Source of the DNA: JACMJL01 sp963791805
GTDB taxonomy: Bacteria; Bacillota; Clostridia; Clostridiales; Clostridiaceae
DNA: 64,000 bases
Assembly: GCA_963791805.1 (NCBI GenBank)
Contig: CAWBTU010000003.1
Span: 558,001 to 622,000, forward strand
Reading direction: 5' to 3'
Of this stretch, positions 9,681-23,583 are shown one piece after another. The notes under the pieces are model-generated. The model was not told the DNA's origin, ran no database searches, and saw only the letters and a program-made list of their open reading frames with translations. Made by a program: the position numbers and the translations under genes. The number at the start of each line of letters is the position of its first letter. The first letter of the stretch is position 1.

Positions 9681-10285
9681 ACGGATTAACTGAAAATTAT
9701 ATACATAATGTTTTATTTCAGATTTATATTATACTAAGATTAATACAATACAGCTAAAGAAAATAATAAAGAATTACTCAATATTATATATCTTAATGTA
9801 TGAAGTTATATTAAGATTAGGAATAAGGTTTGAAGAAAAGGAGCATAATAACTTAGAAGTATATATAAAATAATGTATACATATCCTAGTGTATCAGTAT
9901 AAGAAATATGAAGCATATAGTAGATTTTTTAAGGATTATAAGGTTAATTCTACTATTTAGGCGTTATTACACTAATTAGGTCAAATTTATGTGATAGAAT
10001 AACACTTGTCCCTTAGATGAGGGGCGAAAAAATAAAATATAAATCATAAATAAATGTTGACAAATTAAAACTGTTTATGATATTATATAAAAGCTGTCAG
10101 AAATGATAGCGAAACAAATTGGTCTTTGAAAATTAAACAGAGGTAAATAAATATAAACCAGCAATTCTTCTGGAATGAAAGTTTTTAACAATTAGTTTCA
10201 GACAAATAAGTAAATGTCAAAGTTTACTTAGAGTTTTAGTATGCTACTTCGGTAGTAGACCAAAATTTGAGCTATTCAAACTTTT
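9681..10285 (+). promoter_or_regulatory. rRNA operon promoter and leader
   Basis: No gene is visible in this 605-base AT-rich stretch. TTGACA at 10057-10062 lies 18 bases before TATTAT at 10081-10086, a plausible rrn promoter. Downstream, GTCTTTGAAAATTAAACAGAGG (about 10122-10143) matches the boxA-like leader and is complementary to TCTCTGTTTAATTTTGAAAGAC after the 16S gene (about 11870-11892), forming the long stem used for 16S processing. More promoters may lie further upstream but are not clear. Confidence 0.7.
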
Positions 10286-14972
<4,687 letters not shown>

Positions 14973-15021
14973 AATCTTTAACTTTTTCTTGTGCAATTTT
15001 CAGAGAATAAATTATTCTCTA

Positions 15022-15138
15022 TCTGGTGATTATGGCGTTAAGGGTAACACCCCTTCCCATACCGAACAGGTCGGTTAAGCCTTATCGCGCCAATGGTACT
15101 GCAGGGGAGGCCCTGTGGGAGAGTAGGTTGTTGCCAGA
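15022..15138 (+). rRNA. 5S ribosomal RNA
   Basis: The ends TCTGGTGATTATGGCG and TTGCCAGA pair as the closing helix I. The interior CCCATACCGAACAGG and the loop E region are typical of 5S rRNA. At about 117 nt it has the expected size, and it follows 23S by about 50 bases. Confidence 0.95.
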
Positions 15139-15144
15139 TTATTT

Positions 15145-15221
15145 GGATCTTTAGCTCAGTTGGTTAGAGCAACCGGCTCATAACCGGTTGGTCCGGGGTT
15201 CGAGTCCCTGAAGGTCCACCA
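15145..15221 (+). tRNA. tRNA with CAT anticodon (Met elongator or Ile2)
   Basis: A 77-nt cloverleaf ends in an encoded CCA. Its anticodon loop CTCATAA gives anticodon CAT. The acceptor stem GGATCTT pairs with AAGGTCC with wobbles. CAT can belong to elongator Met or to Ile2, where C34 is modified to lysidine. The sequence resembles the CAT tRNA often found after clostridial 5S genes, but identity cannot be settled by eye. Confidence 0.9.
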
Positions 15222-15224
15222 TAT

Positions 15225-15300
15225 GGGGGTTTAGCTCAGCTGGGAGAGCACCTGCCTTGCACGCAGGGGGTCAAGGGTTCGAATCCCTTAATCTCCACCA
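15225..15300 (+). tRNA. tRNA-Ala (TGC)
   Basis: A 76-nt cloverleaf starts GGGGGTTTAGCTCAGCTGG and ends CTCCACCA. The anticodon loop CTTGCAC gives TGC. It is placed three bases after the previous tRNA, so both are processed from the rRNA operon transcript. Confidence 0.95.
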
Positions 15301-15303
15301 TTT

Positions 15304-15352
15304 TAAAAAGTCCTTGAACTATAAGTAGTTATGGTTTCTGGGCTTTTTTTTA
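15304..15352 (+). terminator. rRNA operon terminator
   Basis: AAAAAGTCC and GGGCTTTTTTTT form a hairpin with a large loop that ends in a T run. It closes the rRNA-tRNA transcript. Confidence 0.7.
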
Positions 15353-15470
15353 TTCACTTTTATATATTAATACTATTGGTATTATATAAGAAAACATTAA
15401 TAATATAAAAGTTGAAGTTGAAATAGATAAGGTATAGTATTAGAATCAAAGTTAGGGAAATTTAGAGGGG

Positions 15471-15977
15471 GTGAATAGCCTGTATAGATTGCGACAATTT
15501 TTTTTATCAATATTTTCTAAAATGCGGGAGAGTGACATTGCATTTTCTATAAAATATTTAGATGAATATGAAAAGGAAATGTTTTTTAATTTAAAGGAAA
15601 GTGAACAAAAGCATTGTGTAAGAGTAGCAAAATTATCAATTGAAATGATAAATAGTAGTATTGAATATAGAGAAGTAAAAGTAGATAGAATTATAAAAGC
15701 AGCTCTTTTGCATGATATAGGGAAGGGTAATAGAAAAATAAATGTAATTGAAAAGGCTATGATGGTAATTCTAACAAAGCTTTTTGGAGAAAAGCTAAGA
15801 AAGTATGAAAATATAGAATTTGTAGATTCTTATTATAATCATGGTGAAATTAGTTATAATATGCTAAGGAATCATATTAAGGATGAAAGACTTCTTTTTA
15901 TTATTAAAAATCACCATTTAATAGTAGAGGGAGATAAGGAATTAGAGCTATTAAAATATTGTGATGATAGAAATTAA
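15471..15977 (+). CDS. HD-domain phosphohydrolase-like protein
   Basis: A protein of up to 168 residues with a compact HD metal-dependent phosphohydrolase fold. H of KHCVRVAKLS near residue 46 and the HD pair in AALLHDIGKG near 80 mark the metal site, and histidines in NHGEIS and IIKNHH supply later ligands. It is shorter than cyclic-di-GMP HD-GYP enzymes and has no GYP motif. The substrate is unknown; nucleotides or nucleotide second messengers are usual for the superfamily. The start is uncertain: GTG at 15471 overlaps the AGAGGGGG site, so CTG at 15480 or TTG at 15489, both in frame, may be used. Confidence 0.8.
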   Translation: MNSLYRLRQFFLSIFSKMRESDIAFSIKYLDEYEKEMFFNLKESEQKHCVRVAKLSIEMINSSIEYREVKVDRIIKAALLHDIGKGNRKINVIEKAMMVILTKLFGEKLRKYENIEFVDSYYNHGEISYNMLRNHIKDERLLFIIKNHHLIVEGDKELELLKYCDDRN

Positions 15978-16045
15978 AATATGTAGCCTTGGTATAGTAA
16001 TGTTCTTTATTAAATGTTATAACTAAAAGGTAAGGGGGATTTAAT

Positions 16046-17203
16046 TTGGAAAAAGTAGCTCTTTTGAAATGCAATGAATATAATGTAGAACTTATTGAAA
16101 ATACACTTAGAGAGGGTTTTGAACTTCTTGGTGGGGACTCTTTTTTAAGGAACTTGATACCTGAGAATAGTAAGGTTTTAATTAAACCAAATTTTCTTAG
16201 TGTAGAAGAAAAAGGATCTATTGTAATTACCCATTATACAGTTTTTGAGGCAGTTATTAGAATAATAAAAGAATATAGCGATGACATAAGTTTCGGTGAT
16301 TCTCCAGGCTTTGGTGACTCTAGAAAGGCTGCAGAACGTTCTGGATTAATGGAGGTTGCCGAGAGATATGGAGTAAAATTTGATGATTTTAAAGATAGTG
16401 TACATGTGAAATTAGACAATTCAATTCTATGCAAATCATGGAATGTTGCTAGAGGACCATATGAAGCAGATGTAGTTATTACACTTCCTAAACTTAAAAC
16501 TCACGCTATGGCATACTATACTGGAGCAGTAAAAAATCAATTCGGGTGTGTTCCAGGAGCGCAGAAAGCAACTTGGCATACTAGAATGCCTGATGCACAT
16601 AATTTTAGCAAAATGCTACTAGATGTAAATTCTGTAATAAACACTAATTTTGCAATATTAGATGGTATAATAGCAATGGAGGGAAATGGTCCTAAAAATG
16701 GTGATGCTAAAAAAATGGATACAATTATCATGGGAAAATGTCTTACAGCAGTTGATTCCGTTGCTGTACGTTTAATAGGTTATGATAATGTTTTAACAGT
16801 TCCGTTTTTAAAAGAAGCACATGACACTAATTGGGGGGCAGTATTACCAGAAGATATAGAGGTACTAGGAAAAAAAATAGAAGATATGAAATGTAAAGAC
16901 TTTAAGCTTTCGAGAAAGGGAGGAAGTTTTCATTTTGTAAATCCAACAGTTACAAGCTTTTTGACTGGAATGATTGCACCAAATCCAGTTGTAATTGAAG
17001 AGAAATGTGTTGGGTGTAAAAGATGTGACGAAGTATGCCCTGAAAAACCGAAAGTTATATCCTTTGTAAATCATGGGGATAAATTAATACCAAAATGGAA
17101 TTATAGTAATTGTATAAGGTGTTTTTGTTGTCAAGAATTATGTCCTGTTGGTGCTATAGAAACTAAAAACAAAAAGCTTGGTAAAATAATAGGATTAAAA
17201 TAA
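16046..17203 (+). CDS. DUF362 protein with C-terminal 2[4Fe-4S] ferredoxin domain
   Basis: A 385-residue cytoplasmic protein. Residues 1 to about 300 form a DUF362 domain (VLIKPNFLS, GDSPGFGDS, VITLPKLKTHAMAYYTGAVK), a family of unknown biochemical function widespread in anaerobes. The C-terminus carries two ferredoxin cluster motifs, CVGCKRCDEVCPEKP and CIRCFCCQELCPVGA, which should bind two [4Fe-4S] clusters. It starts with TTG at 16046 behind AAGGGGG. The gene lies 11 bases before the UPF0182 gene, so the two probably form an operon. An electron-transfer role is inferred from the clusters only. Confidence 0.88.
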   Translation: MEKVALLKCNEYNVELIENTLREGFELLGGDSFLRNLIPENSKVLIKPNFLSVEEKGSIVITHYTVFEAVIRIIKEYSDDISFGDSPGFGDSRKAAERSGLMEVAERYGVKFDDFKDSVHVKLDNSILCKSWNVARGPYEADVVITLPKLKTHAMAYYTGAVKNQFGCVPGAQKATWHTRMPDAHNFSKMLLDVNSVINTNFAILDGIIAMEGNGPKNGDAKKMDTIIMGKCLTAVDSVAVRLIGYDNVLTVPFLKEAHDTNWGAVLPEDIEVLGKKIEDMKCKDFKLSRKGGSFHFVNPTVTSFLTGMIAPNPVVIEEKCVGCKRCDEVCPEKPKVISFVNHGDKLIPKWNYSNCIRCFCCQELCPVGAIETKNKKLGKIIGLK

Positions 17204-17214
17204 GAGGTGATTTT

Positions 17215-19959
17215 GTGAAGAAAAAAATATCAATAGTAATAGCTGTTATTTTGGTTGTATTCTTAGTTGGATTTTTAGATAACATGGTTAATTTTATTAT
17301 CAATATTAAATGGTTTAATGAAGTAGGATATACAAGTGTTTTTTTGACTAAAATAATAGCAACATTAAAGCTCATGATACCAATTTTCCTAATAAGCTAT
17401 ATTGGAATATGGGTGTATTACAAGAGCTTAAGAAAAAGCATAACTGCATTTAGAAGGGTTTCAATAGTAAATGCAGAAAAGGAGAAATTAGAAAAGAGAA
17501 TATTTATAATATCAAATCTAGTAGTTTCATTCTTTATTTCTTTTTCCTTTGCATCAACTTACTGGTACAGAATACTTCAATTTACTAATTCAGTTTCTTT
17601 CCATAAGAAAGACCCAATTTTCCACTTAGATATATCTTTTTATGTATTTAAGTTGCCATTGATTGAATCTCTATATGGAGTACTAATGACTTTGTTAGTT
17701 CTACTAATAGTAGTAACTTTTGTAACTTACTTTATTTTAAGTTTTAAGGGTAAGATTTTAACTGGTGATTTGCCAACCTCTATAAGAGGAATAAACATAA
17801 AAAACAGTGGAATTAGAAAGTTTGCTGGAAAACAACTTGCAGTAGTTTCTTCATTGATTATTTTATTATTATCTGTAGGATATGTAATAAAATCTTTGAA
17901 GTTGGTGTATAGCACAAGGGGAGTTGTTTTTGGCGGAGGTTATACAGATGTAAATATCACATTATTGTTTTACAAAATTATTATAGTAGCGTGTGTGATT
18001 TCAGCAGTGGTTATATTCGCTAGTGTTCTAGCTGGAAAGATTAAACCAATCATAGTATCCATTTGTTTAATATTTGGGTTGATGATATTAAATGGAGCAG
18101 TTTCTGCTATAGCTCAAAATTTATATGTAAAATCAAACGAGAAAAACTTAGAAACCAAATATATTAAGTACAATATAGATTTTACCAGAAGTGCATTTAA
18201 TCTTAAAAATGTTACTGAAAAACCATTTAATGTGGCAAATGATTTAACTAAAGATGATTTGAATGCTAACAAAGATACAATAAATAACATTAAAGTAAAT
18301 TCATATGCTCAAGCGCTTGAATTTTATAATCAAACACAAGTAATTAAGTATTACTATAAATTTAACGATTTAGATGTAGATAGATATAATATCAATGGAA
18401 AAGGAACTCAAGTATTTGTAGCTCCAAGAGAAATTGATGTAAGTGCATTAGATCAAAAATCAAGTACATGGTCTAATAAACATTTAGTATATACTCATGG
18501 ATACGGTGTTGCGATGAGTAAGGTAAGTTCAGTAACTAGTGAAGGAAAGCCAGATTTTGTAATTAAGGACATTCCTCCTGCAAATGCTACTGATATCAAG
18601 ATTACTGAGCCAAGAATATATTTTGGAGAGAAAATTAAAGACTATGCTGTAGTAGATAATACACTACATGAGTTTGATTATCCAAAAGGAGCAGGAAACC
18701 AGACAAGTGATTATAATGGAACTGCTGGAATTAAGATGACAGGTATTAACAAGCTTTTATTTGCAATAAATGAAAGAGAGATGAGCTTTTTACTTTCAGG
18801 AAATATTACATCAAAAAGTAAAATAATTATAAATAGAAATGTAATGGACAGAGTTAATAAAATAGCTCCATTCTTAACCTATGATAAAGACCCATATGCA
18901 GTTATATCAAATGGTAAGATATATTGGATTATTGATGCTTATACAACTTCAGATAGATATCCTTACTCTCAGCCAGATAGTAATGGTGATAACTATATGA
19001 GAAATTCAATTAAAGTAGTTATGGATGCGGTAAACGGTACTACAAATTTCTATATAGTTGATAATACTGATCCAATAGCAAAGAGTTATTCTAAGATTTT
19101 CCCTGATTTATTTAAGAGCGCAGATAAGATTCCAGCTGATATCAAACAACATTTTAGATATCCTGAAGATATGTTTAAGATTCAGTGTAATATGATGGGT
19201 AAGTATCATGTTACAGATTCAGGAGTATTCTATAATGGAGATGATCTTTGGCAGATAGCTCAAAATCAAAAGCAAGTTGGTGGAGAAAAAATTGCTAATG
19301 AAACATCTTATGTTTATATGAAGCTTCCTGGCGAGACTAAAGAAGAAATGGTACTTATTGATTACTTTAACGTAAGAAATAAGGACCTTATGATATCACT
19401 TTTTGGGGCGAGAATGGATGCAGAGAACTATGGAAAACTTGTAATGTATAGATTCCCATCTACTACATCTTTGTCTAGTCCATATCAGTTTAAACAATTA
19501 TTAAATCAAGATACGACTATTTCTTCACAATTATCATTGTGGAATAAGGAAGGGTCACAAGTTTTATTTGGAGATACTATAATTCTTCCTATAAAGAATT
19601 CGCTTATTTATATTGAACCAATATACTTAAGGGCCAATGGAACTTCAAGTATACCAGAAATAAAGAGAGTAGTAGTAAACTATGGAGATAAGACTGTTCT
19701 AGCAGAAAATATTGATAGTGCGTTAACGCAGATATTCAATACGGATTTTAATAGTAACACTATTATTCCAAGCACAGTAACTCCAGGAACCACTAAACCT
19801 AGTACTACACCAGCAACAACTGGTATAGATAGTACTAAGTTAAAACAAGCCAATGACTTATATCAAAAAGCATTGGATGCTCAGAAAACTGGTGATTGGG
19901 CTAAATATGGAGATTACATTAATCAGTTAGGTAAACTATTAGGTGATTTAAGTAAATAA
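17215..19959 (+). CDS. UPF0182 family large membrane protein
   Basis: A 914-residue protein of the UPF0182 (COG1615) family. The first 310 residues or so hold about seven hydrophobic membrane segments. A large extracytoplasmic region follows, with family motifs such as YTHGYGVAMS, NERPS-like FAINEREMSFLLSG and YPYSQPD. A serine/threonine/proline-rich linker near 850-870 precedes a short helical C-terminal tail. The family is conserved in Actinobacteria and Clostridia, but its function is unknown. The GTG start at 17215 follows AGAGGTGATTTT. A terminator hairpin lies at 19968-20003. Confidence 0.92.
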   Translation: MKKKISIVIAVILVVFLVGFLDNMVNFIINIKWFNEVGYTSVFLTKIIATLKLMIPIFLISYIGIWVYYKSLRKSITAFRRVSIVNAEKEKLEKRIFIISNLVVSFFISFSFASTYWYRILQFTNSVSFHKKDPIFHLDISFYVFKLPLIESLYGVLMTLLVLLIVVTFVTYFILSFKGKILTGDLPTSIRGINIKNSGIRKFAGKQLAVVSSLIILLLSVGYVIKSLKLVYSTRGVVFGGGYTDVNITLLFYKIIIVACVISAVVIFASVLAGKIKPIIVSICLIFGLMILNGAVSAIAQNLYVKSNEKNLETKYIKYNIDFTRSAFNLKNVTEKPFNVANDLTKDDLNANKDTINNIKVNSYAQALEFYNQTQVIKYYYKFNDLDVDRYNINGKGTQVFVAPREIDVSALDQKSSTWSNKHLVYTHGYGVAMSKVSSVTSEGKPDFVIKDIPPANATDIKITEPRIYFGEKIKDYAVVDNTLHEFDYPKGAGNQTSDYNGTAGIKMTGINKLLFAINEREMSFLLSGNITSKSKIIINRNVMDRVNKIAPFLTYDKDPYAVISNGKIYWIIDAYTTSDRYPYSQPDSNGDNYMRNSIKVVMDAVNGTTNFYIVDNTDPIAKSYSKIFPDLFKSADKIPADIKQHFRYPEDMFKIQCNMMGKYHVTDSGVFYNGDDLWQIAQNQKQVGGEKIANETSYVYMKLPGETKEEMVLIDYFNVRNKDLMISLFGARMDAENYGKLVMYRFPSTTSLSSPYQFKQLLNQDTTISSQLSLWNKEGSQVLFGDTIILPIKNSLIYIEPIYLRANGTSSIPEIKRVVVNYGDKTVLAENIDSALTQIFNTDFNSNTIIPSTVTPGTTKPSTTPATTGIDSTKLKQANDLYQKALDAQKTGDWAKYGDYINQLGKLLGDLSK

Positions 19960-19967
19960 TAATAAGC

Positions 19968-20003
19968 AGAAAAGGTATGCGTTTTGCATATCTTTTTCTT
20001 TTT
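19968..20003 (+). terminator. Terminator after the UPF0182 gene
   Basis: AAAAGGTATGC and GCATATCTTTTT pair around a GTTTT loop and are followed by T-rich sequence. Confidence 0.8.
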
Positions 20004-20063
20004 GATTTAAATTAAGCATTATTGTAAAAAATATAAGAATCAAATAGAATTGGAGGCTTATAT

Positions 20064-20240
20064 ATGAAGAAGGCTATTCTAACTAGTGTTATATTTACTT
20101 TAGTATTTATATTTACCCCAGTTATAGTAGTTAAAATAGATAAATGCCAAAAACCAAAAAAAATTCAGTATAGAGACACATTAGTAATAAATTCAGTTTA
20201 TAGAATTAATAGTACAAAATTAGAAGATTTTTTGAATTAA
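20064..20240 (+). CDS. Small single-pass membrane protein, unknown
   Basis: A 58-residue open frame with a good ribosome binding site (TGGAGG, then seven bases to ATG at 20064). The N-terminus MKKAILTSVIFTLVFIF reads as an uncleaved signal anchor or one membrane helix. A basic, otherwise unremarkable tail follows (KCQKPKKIQYRD). It stands alone between a terminator and the next oxidoreductase gene. No family is recognised. The hydrophobic start plus the ribosome binding site support it as a real gene. Confidence 0.6.
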   Translation: MKKAILTSVIFTLVFIFTPVIVVKIDKCQKPKKIQYRDTLVINSVYRINSTKLEDFLN

Positions 20241-20339
20241 TTTTAAATGAATTAGTGTTTGAAAGCAAAAAAGGGAATATAATAGAAGTGGACTTAATTA
20301 ATATAGGCATAAGGTTTTTTACAATAAGGGGGAAATTTA

Positions 20340-21728
20340 ATGGATTATGATGTGCTTATACTAGGTGGAGGAATAATCGGGTGTGCTGTAGCTTATGAGC
20401 TCTCAAAATATAGTCTAAATATAGCTTTAATTGAAAAAGAATATGATATCGCAGACGAGGTTGCAAATGTTAATTCCGCTATAGTATATGATGGAGTTGA
20501 AAGTGACGATACATTGATGTCCAAATTAGAAACAATTGGTAACTCAATGTTTGAGGAAATAACAAACAAGTTTAATGTACCTTTCAAAAGGTGTGGATCA
20601 TATATAATTGCCCAGAATTACAAGCAAGAAAGGAAAATTGAGGATTTGTATCAAGAATCAATTAAAAGAGGTATTAAAGACTTAGAGATAGTAGAAGGTA
20701 AGTATATCTATGAACATGAACCCAACTTAAATATTCCTGTAACAAAAGCGTTATACTCTAAAAACACAGGTGTTGTTGCGCCCTATGATCTTGCAATAGC
20801 TTATGGAGAAGTTGCTTTTGATAATGGAGTGAACTTTAAGCTTGAAGAGGAAGTGCTGGATATCCAAAAGATATCAAGAGGATATAAAATAGTAACTAAT
20901 AAAAATAAATTTACATGTAAGACAGTTATTAATACAACACCTAAAATAGATTATCAAATTGAAAAAGAAAAGAAAATCTCTAAGACAAAAACATTAAATT
21001 CAATTTTAGTTAGCAAGAAGTTTAAGGGAAATGTAGATAAAGTAATACTTACTTTAACTGAAAAAGATGAGATTTTAAGTAGAATAAATAGTACTCATGG
21101 AAACACAATTATTACTGCGGAGAGCTCTAGGAGCTATGATTTTCAAAAAATGAGAGAAACCTTAGGTGGGCTTTTAAAAGGCATAGAAGAAAAGGACGTA
21201 AGTGGATTTTTCCATTATAAATATTTTAAGGATCCTATTATAATAGATGATAGCTTAATTGATAAGGGTTACATTAAAATTGCTGGAAAGAATTACGCAG
21301 AAGTTACTATGGCCCCATCAATTGCCCAAATGGTATGTGAAACAATAGTAGGAAATCTAAATGCAAAATTGAAAAAGGATTTCATTGATAAAAGAAGAGA
21401 GATATTTAGGTTTAGAGAATTAAGCGAAGAAGATAAGAATCAACTAATAAGTGTGGATAAAAAGTATGGAAAGGTTATTTGCATGTGCGAAACTATTACT
21501 GAAGGTGAAATAGTAGATTCTATTAGAAGACCTTTAGGAGCTAGAACAGTTGAAGGTGTAAAAAGAAGGACAGGGGTGACATTTGGAGAATGTGAAGGCT
21601 CATATTGTTTTGACAGAATCGTATCTATTCTTGCAAGAGAAACAAATAAAAGTATAAATGATGTAGTAAAAAGTTCTAAAGGATCTTTTATAGTTAAAGG
21701 AAGAATAAAGGAATTCGATGAAATGTAG
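20340..21728 (+). CDS. GlpA-like FAD-dependent oxidoreductase with BFD [2Fe-2S] domain
   Basis: A 462-residue protein of the DAO/glycerol-3-phosphate dehydrogenase superfamily. The N-terminus has the FAD-binding Rossmann motif LILGGGIIGCAVAYELS. The C-terminal 90 residues form a bacterioferritin-ferredoxin (BFD)-like domain with cysteines in ICMCETITEGE and the downstream CEGSYC, expected to bind [2Fe-2S]. This layout is that of anaerobic GlpA-type subunits. The DUF1667 gene starts right at its stop, as in clostridial glpA-like operons. No GlpB-like NADH oxidase subunit follows, so the electron path and the true substrate are open. The ATG at 20340 follows AAGGGGGAAATTTA. Confidence 0.85.
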   Translation: MDYDVLILGGGIIGCAVAYELSKYSLNIALIEKEYDIADEVANVNSAIVYDGVESDDTLMSKLETIGNSMFEEITNKFNVPFKRCGSYIIAQNYKQERKIEDLYQESIKRGIKDLEIVEGKYIYEHEPNLNIPVTKALYSKNTGVVAPYDLAIAYGEVAFDNGVNFKLEEEVLDIQKISRGYKIVTNKNKFTCKTVINTTPKIDYQIEKEKKISKTKTLNSILVSKKFKGNVDKVILTLTEKDEILSRINSTHGNTIITAESSRSYDFQKMRETLGGLLKGIEEKDVSGFFHYKYFKDPIIIDDSLIDKGYIKIAGKNYAEVTMAPSIAQMVCETIVGNLNAKLKKDFIDKRREIFRFRELSEEDKNQLISVDKKYGKVICMCETITEGEIVDSIRRPLGARTVEGVKRRTGVTFGECEGSYCFDRIVSILARETNKSINDVVKSSKGSFIVKGRIKEFDEM

Positions 21729-21737
21729 GTGATTAAG

Positions 21738-22019
21738 GTGCAAACCCAGGAAAATTGCAGTGATTGTGAAGAAGAGCTTGAAGATTGTGACATGGAAGTT
21801 TTTACTTCATTAGTTAGGATTAAAGGTGCTAAAATAAATGTGGTATCAGTGAAAACTAACAAACCTATTGATAAGAAATTGTTTCTTAAATGTTCGAGGG
21901 CGCTTAGTAGAATTAATGTAGGATCTCCAATTAGGATAGGCGATATAGTATGTAAGAACATATTGAATTTAGGAGTAGACATTATATGTACGAAAAATGC
22001 AGACAAGAGAGATATTTGA
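21738..22019 (+). CDS. DUF1667 domain protein, partner of the oxidoreductase
   Basis: A protein of about 93 residues of the DUF1667 (COG3862) family, small cysteine-containing proteins usually encoded beside GlpA-like oxidoreductases. Cysteines occur in ENCSDCEEELEDCDME near the start and later in LKCSRAL, IVCKNI and IICTK. The family's N-terminal cluster motif is here unusually acidic, with a spacing unlike the normal CPxGC form. GTG at 21738 is chosen because AGGTGATT precedes it at the right distance; GTG at 21729 is an alternative. The serS leader promoter overlaps its stop codon. Confidence 0.8.
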   Translation: MQTQENCSDCEEELEDCDMEVFTSLVRIKGAKINVVSVKTNKPIDKKLFLKCSRALSRINVGSPIRIGDIVCKNILNLGVDIICTKNADKRDI

Positions 22020-22043
22020 CATATAAACAATAAAGTGTATAAT
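22016..22043 (+). promoter_or_regulatory. Promoter of the serS T-box transcript
   Basis: TTGACA at 22016-22021 and TATAAT at 22038-22043 are separated by 16 bases, a near-consensus housekeeping promoter. The -35 overlaps the stop codon of the DUF1667 gene. Confidence 0.8.
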
Positions 22044-22061
22044 AAAATTACAATAATATAT

Positions 22062-22278
22062 TAAACCGATGAAGAGGACAGTAGCATTATAAGCTGTTTA
22101 GAGAGTCAGTGGTTGGTGAAAACTGATACTAGTTTATATTGTGATCCACCTGTGAGGGATTGCGAAGAGCAATACGGTAAGGCCGTTATTAAGTGAAGAG
22201 GATTATTTAATTATAATCAATTAGGGTGGTAACGCGGAGTCTTTCGTCCCTTTTAGGATGATAGGCTCTTTTTTTTAT
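22062..22278 (+). promoter_or_regulatory. T-box leader of serS
   Basis: This untranslated leader senses uncharged tRNA-Ser and controls read-through into serS. The conserved T-box TTAGGGTGGTAACGCGG is at about 22224. The alternative terminator follows: GAGTCTTTCGTCC pairs with GGATGATAGGCTC ahead of eight T residues ending near 22278. The upstream region from 22062 would form Stem I and carry the specifier loop. The exact specifier codon was not assigned by eye. Confidence 0.92.
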
Positions 22279-22302
22279 ACAAAATTATAGGAGGGTGAAA
22301 AA

Positions 22303-23583
22303 ATGTTAGATTTAAAAAGAATCAGAATAAACACAGAAGAAGTTAAAAACCTTATTACGTCTAGAGGAACAAACTATAATGTATCCTATATTGATGATGT
22401 TTTAGAACTTGATGAAAAGAGAAGGCAAATTTTAGTTGATGTTGAGAACTTAAAGAGTAAGAGAAATCAAGAGTCAGCTCAAGTTGCAAAGTTAAAAAAA
22501 GCAGGTGAGGATACAGAGAGCCTTTTTGCAGATATGAAAAAGCTTTCTGAAGATATAAAGAACTTAGATGTGGAGCTAGCTGAAGTAGAGGATAAAATAC
22601 AATTTTGCATGATGAGGCTACCAAACACTCCAAATCCTAAGGTACCAGTTGGTAAATCTGATGCAGATAATGTTGAAATCAGAAGATGGGGAGAACCTAG
22701 GAAGTTTGATTTTGAACCAAAAGCTCATTGGGATTTAGGAACAAATTTAGATATCTTAGATTTTGAAAGAGCAGGAAAAGTCACTGGTTCAAGATTTACT
22801 TTTATAAAAGGACTTGGAGCTAAACTAGAAAGATCAATTATAACTTATTTCTTAGATAGTCATACTGAAAAGCATGGCTATAGAGAAGTAATGCCTCCAT
22901 ATATGGTTAATAGAGAAAGCATGACAGGTACTGGGCAGCTTCCTAAATTTGAAGAAGATGCGTTTAAAGTTGAAAACAACGGGTTTTATTTAATTCCTAC
23001 AGCAGAAGTTCCTGTTACTAACCTTTATAGAGATGAAATTCTTTCAGGCGAAGAGCTGCCTATTAAGCATGTTGCTTATAGTGCTTGTTTTAGAGCCGAA
23101 GCTGGATCAGCTGGAAGAGATACAAGAGGAATTATAAGACAGCATCAATTCAATAAAGTTGAGCTAGTTAAATTTGCAAAACCTGAAAATTCATATGATG
23201 AGTTAGAAAAGCTTACTAATGATGCAGAAGCGGTGCTTCAGGGCTTAGGGTTACCTTATAGAGTTGTAAGACTATGTACAGGAGATATGGGCTTTACATC
23301 AGCTATGACCTATGATATTGAGGTATGGATGCCTAGTTATGGTAGATATGTAGAAATATCAAGCTGTAGTAATTTTGAAGATTTTCAAGCTAGAAGAGCC
23401 AATATTAAATATAGAGAAAATCCAAAGGATAAACCACAGTATGTTCATACATTAAATGGATCTGGAGTTGCTATTGGAAGGACACTTGCGGCTATTCTTG
23501 AGAATTATCAGCAGGAGGATGGAAGTATTGAGATTCCGGAGGCTTTAAGAGGATATATGGGGGGAAGAGATAAGATAGTTTAA
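22303..23583 (+). CDS. serS: Seryl-tRNA synthetase
   Basis: This class II synthetase charges tRNA-Ser. The 426-residue product begins with the long coiled-coil tRNA-binding arm (about 25-105, rich in K and E). The catalytic core follows, with TGTGQLPKF, motif 2 ACFRAEAGSAGRDTRGI and motif 3 GSGVAIGRTLAAILENYQ. The length is normal. It is controlled by the T-box directly upstream, and two tRNA-Ser genes lie 570 bases downstream. GGAGGGTGAAAAA precedes the ATG at 22303. Confidence 0.98.
   Translation: MLDLKRIRINTEEVKNLITSRGTNYNVSYIDDVLELDEKRRQILVDVENLKSKRNQESAQVAKLKKAGEDTESLFADMKKLSEDIKNLDVELAEVEDKIQFCMMRLPNTPNPKVPVGKSDADNVEIRRWGEPRKFDFEPKAHWDLGTNLDILDFERAGKVTGSRFTFIKGLGAKLERSIITYFLDSHTEKHGYREVMPPYMVNRESMTGTGQLPKFEEDAFKVENNGFYLIPTAEVPVTNLYRDEILSGEELPIKHVAYSACFRAEAGSAGRDTRGIIRQHQFNKVELVKFAKPENSYDELEKLTNDAEAVLQGLGLPYRVVRLCTGDMGFTSAMTYDIEVWMPSYGRYVEISSCSNFEDFQARRANIKYRENPKDKPQYVHTLNGSGVAIGRTLAAILENYQQEDGSIEIPEALRGYMGGRDKIV

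Noticed and set aside
21440..22030. 196-residue leftward frame
   Set aside because: It is a shadow of the oxidoreductase and DUF1667 genes, which have clear motifs and ribosome binding sites.
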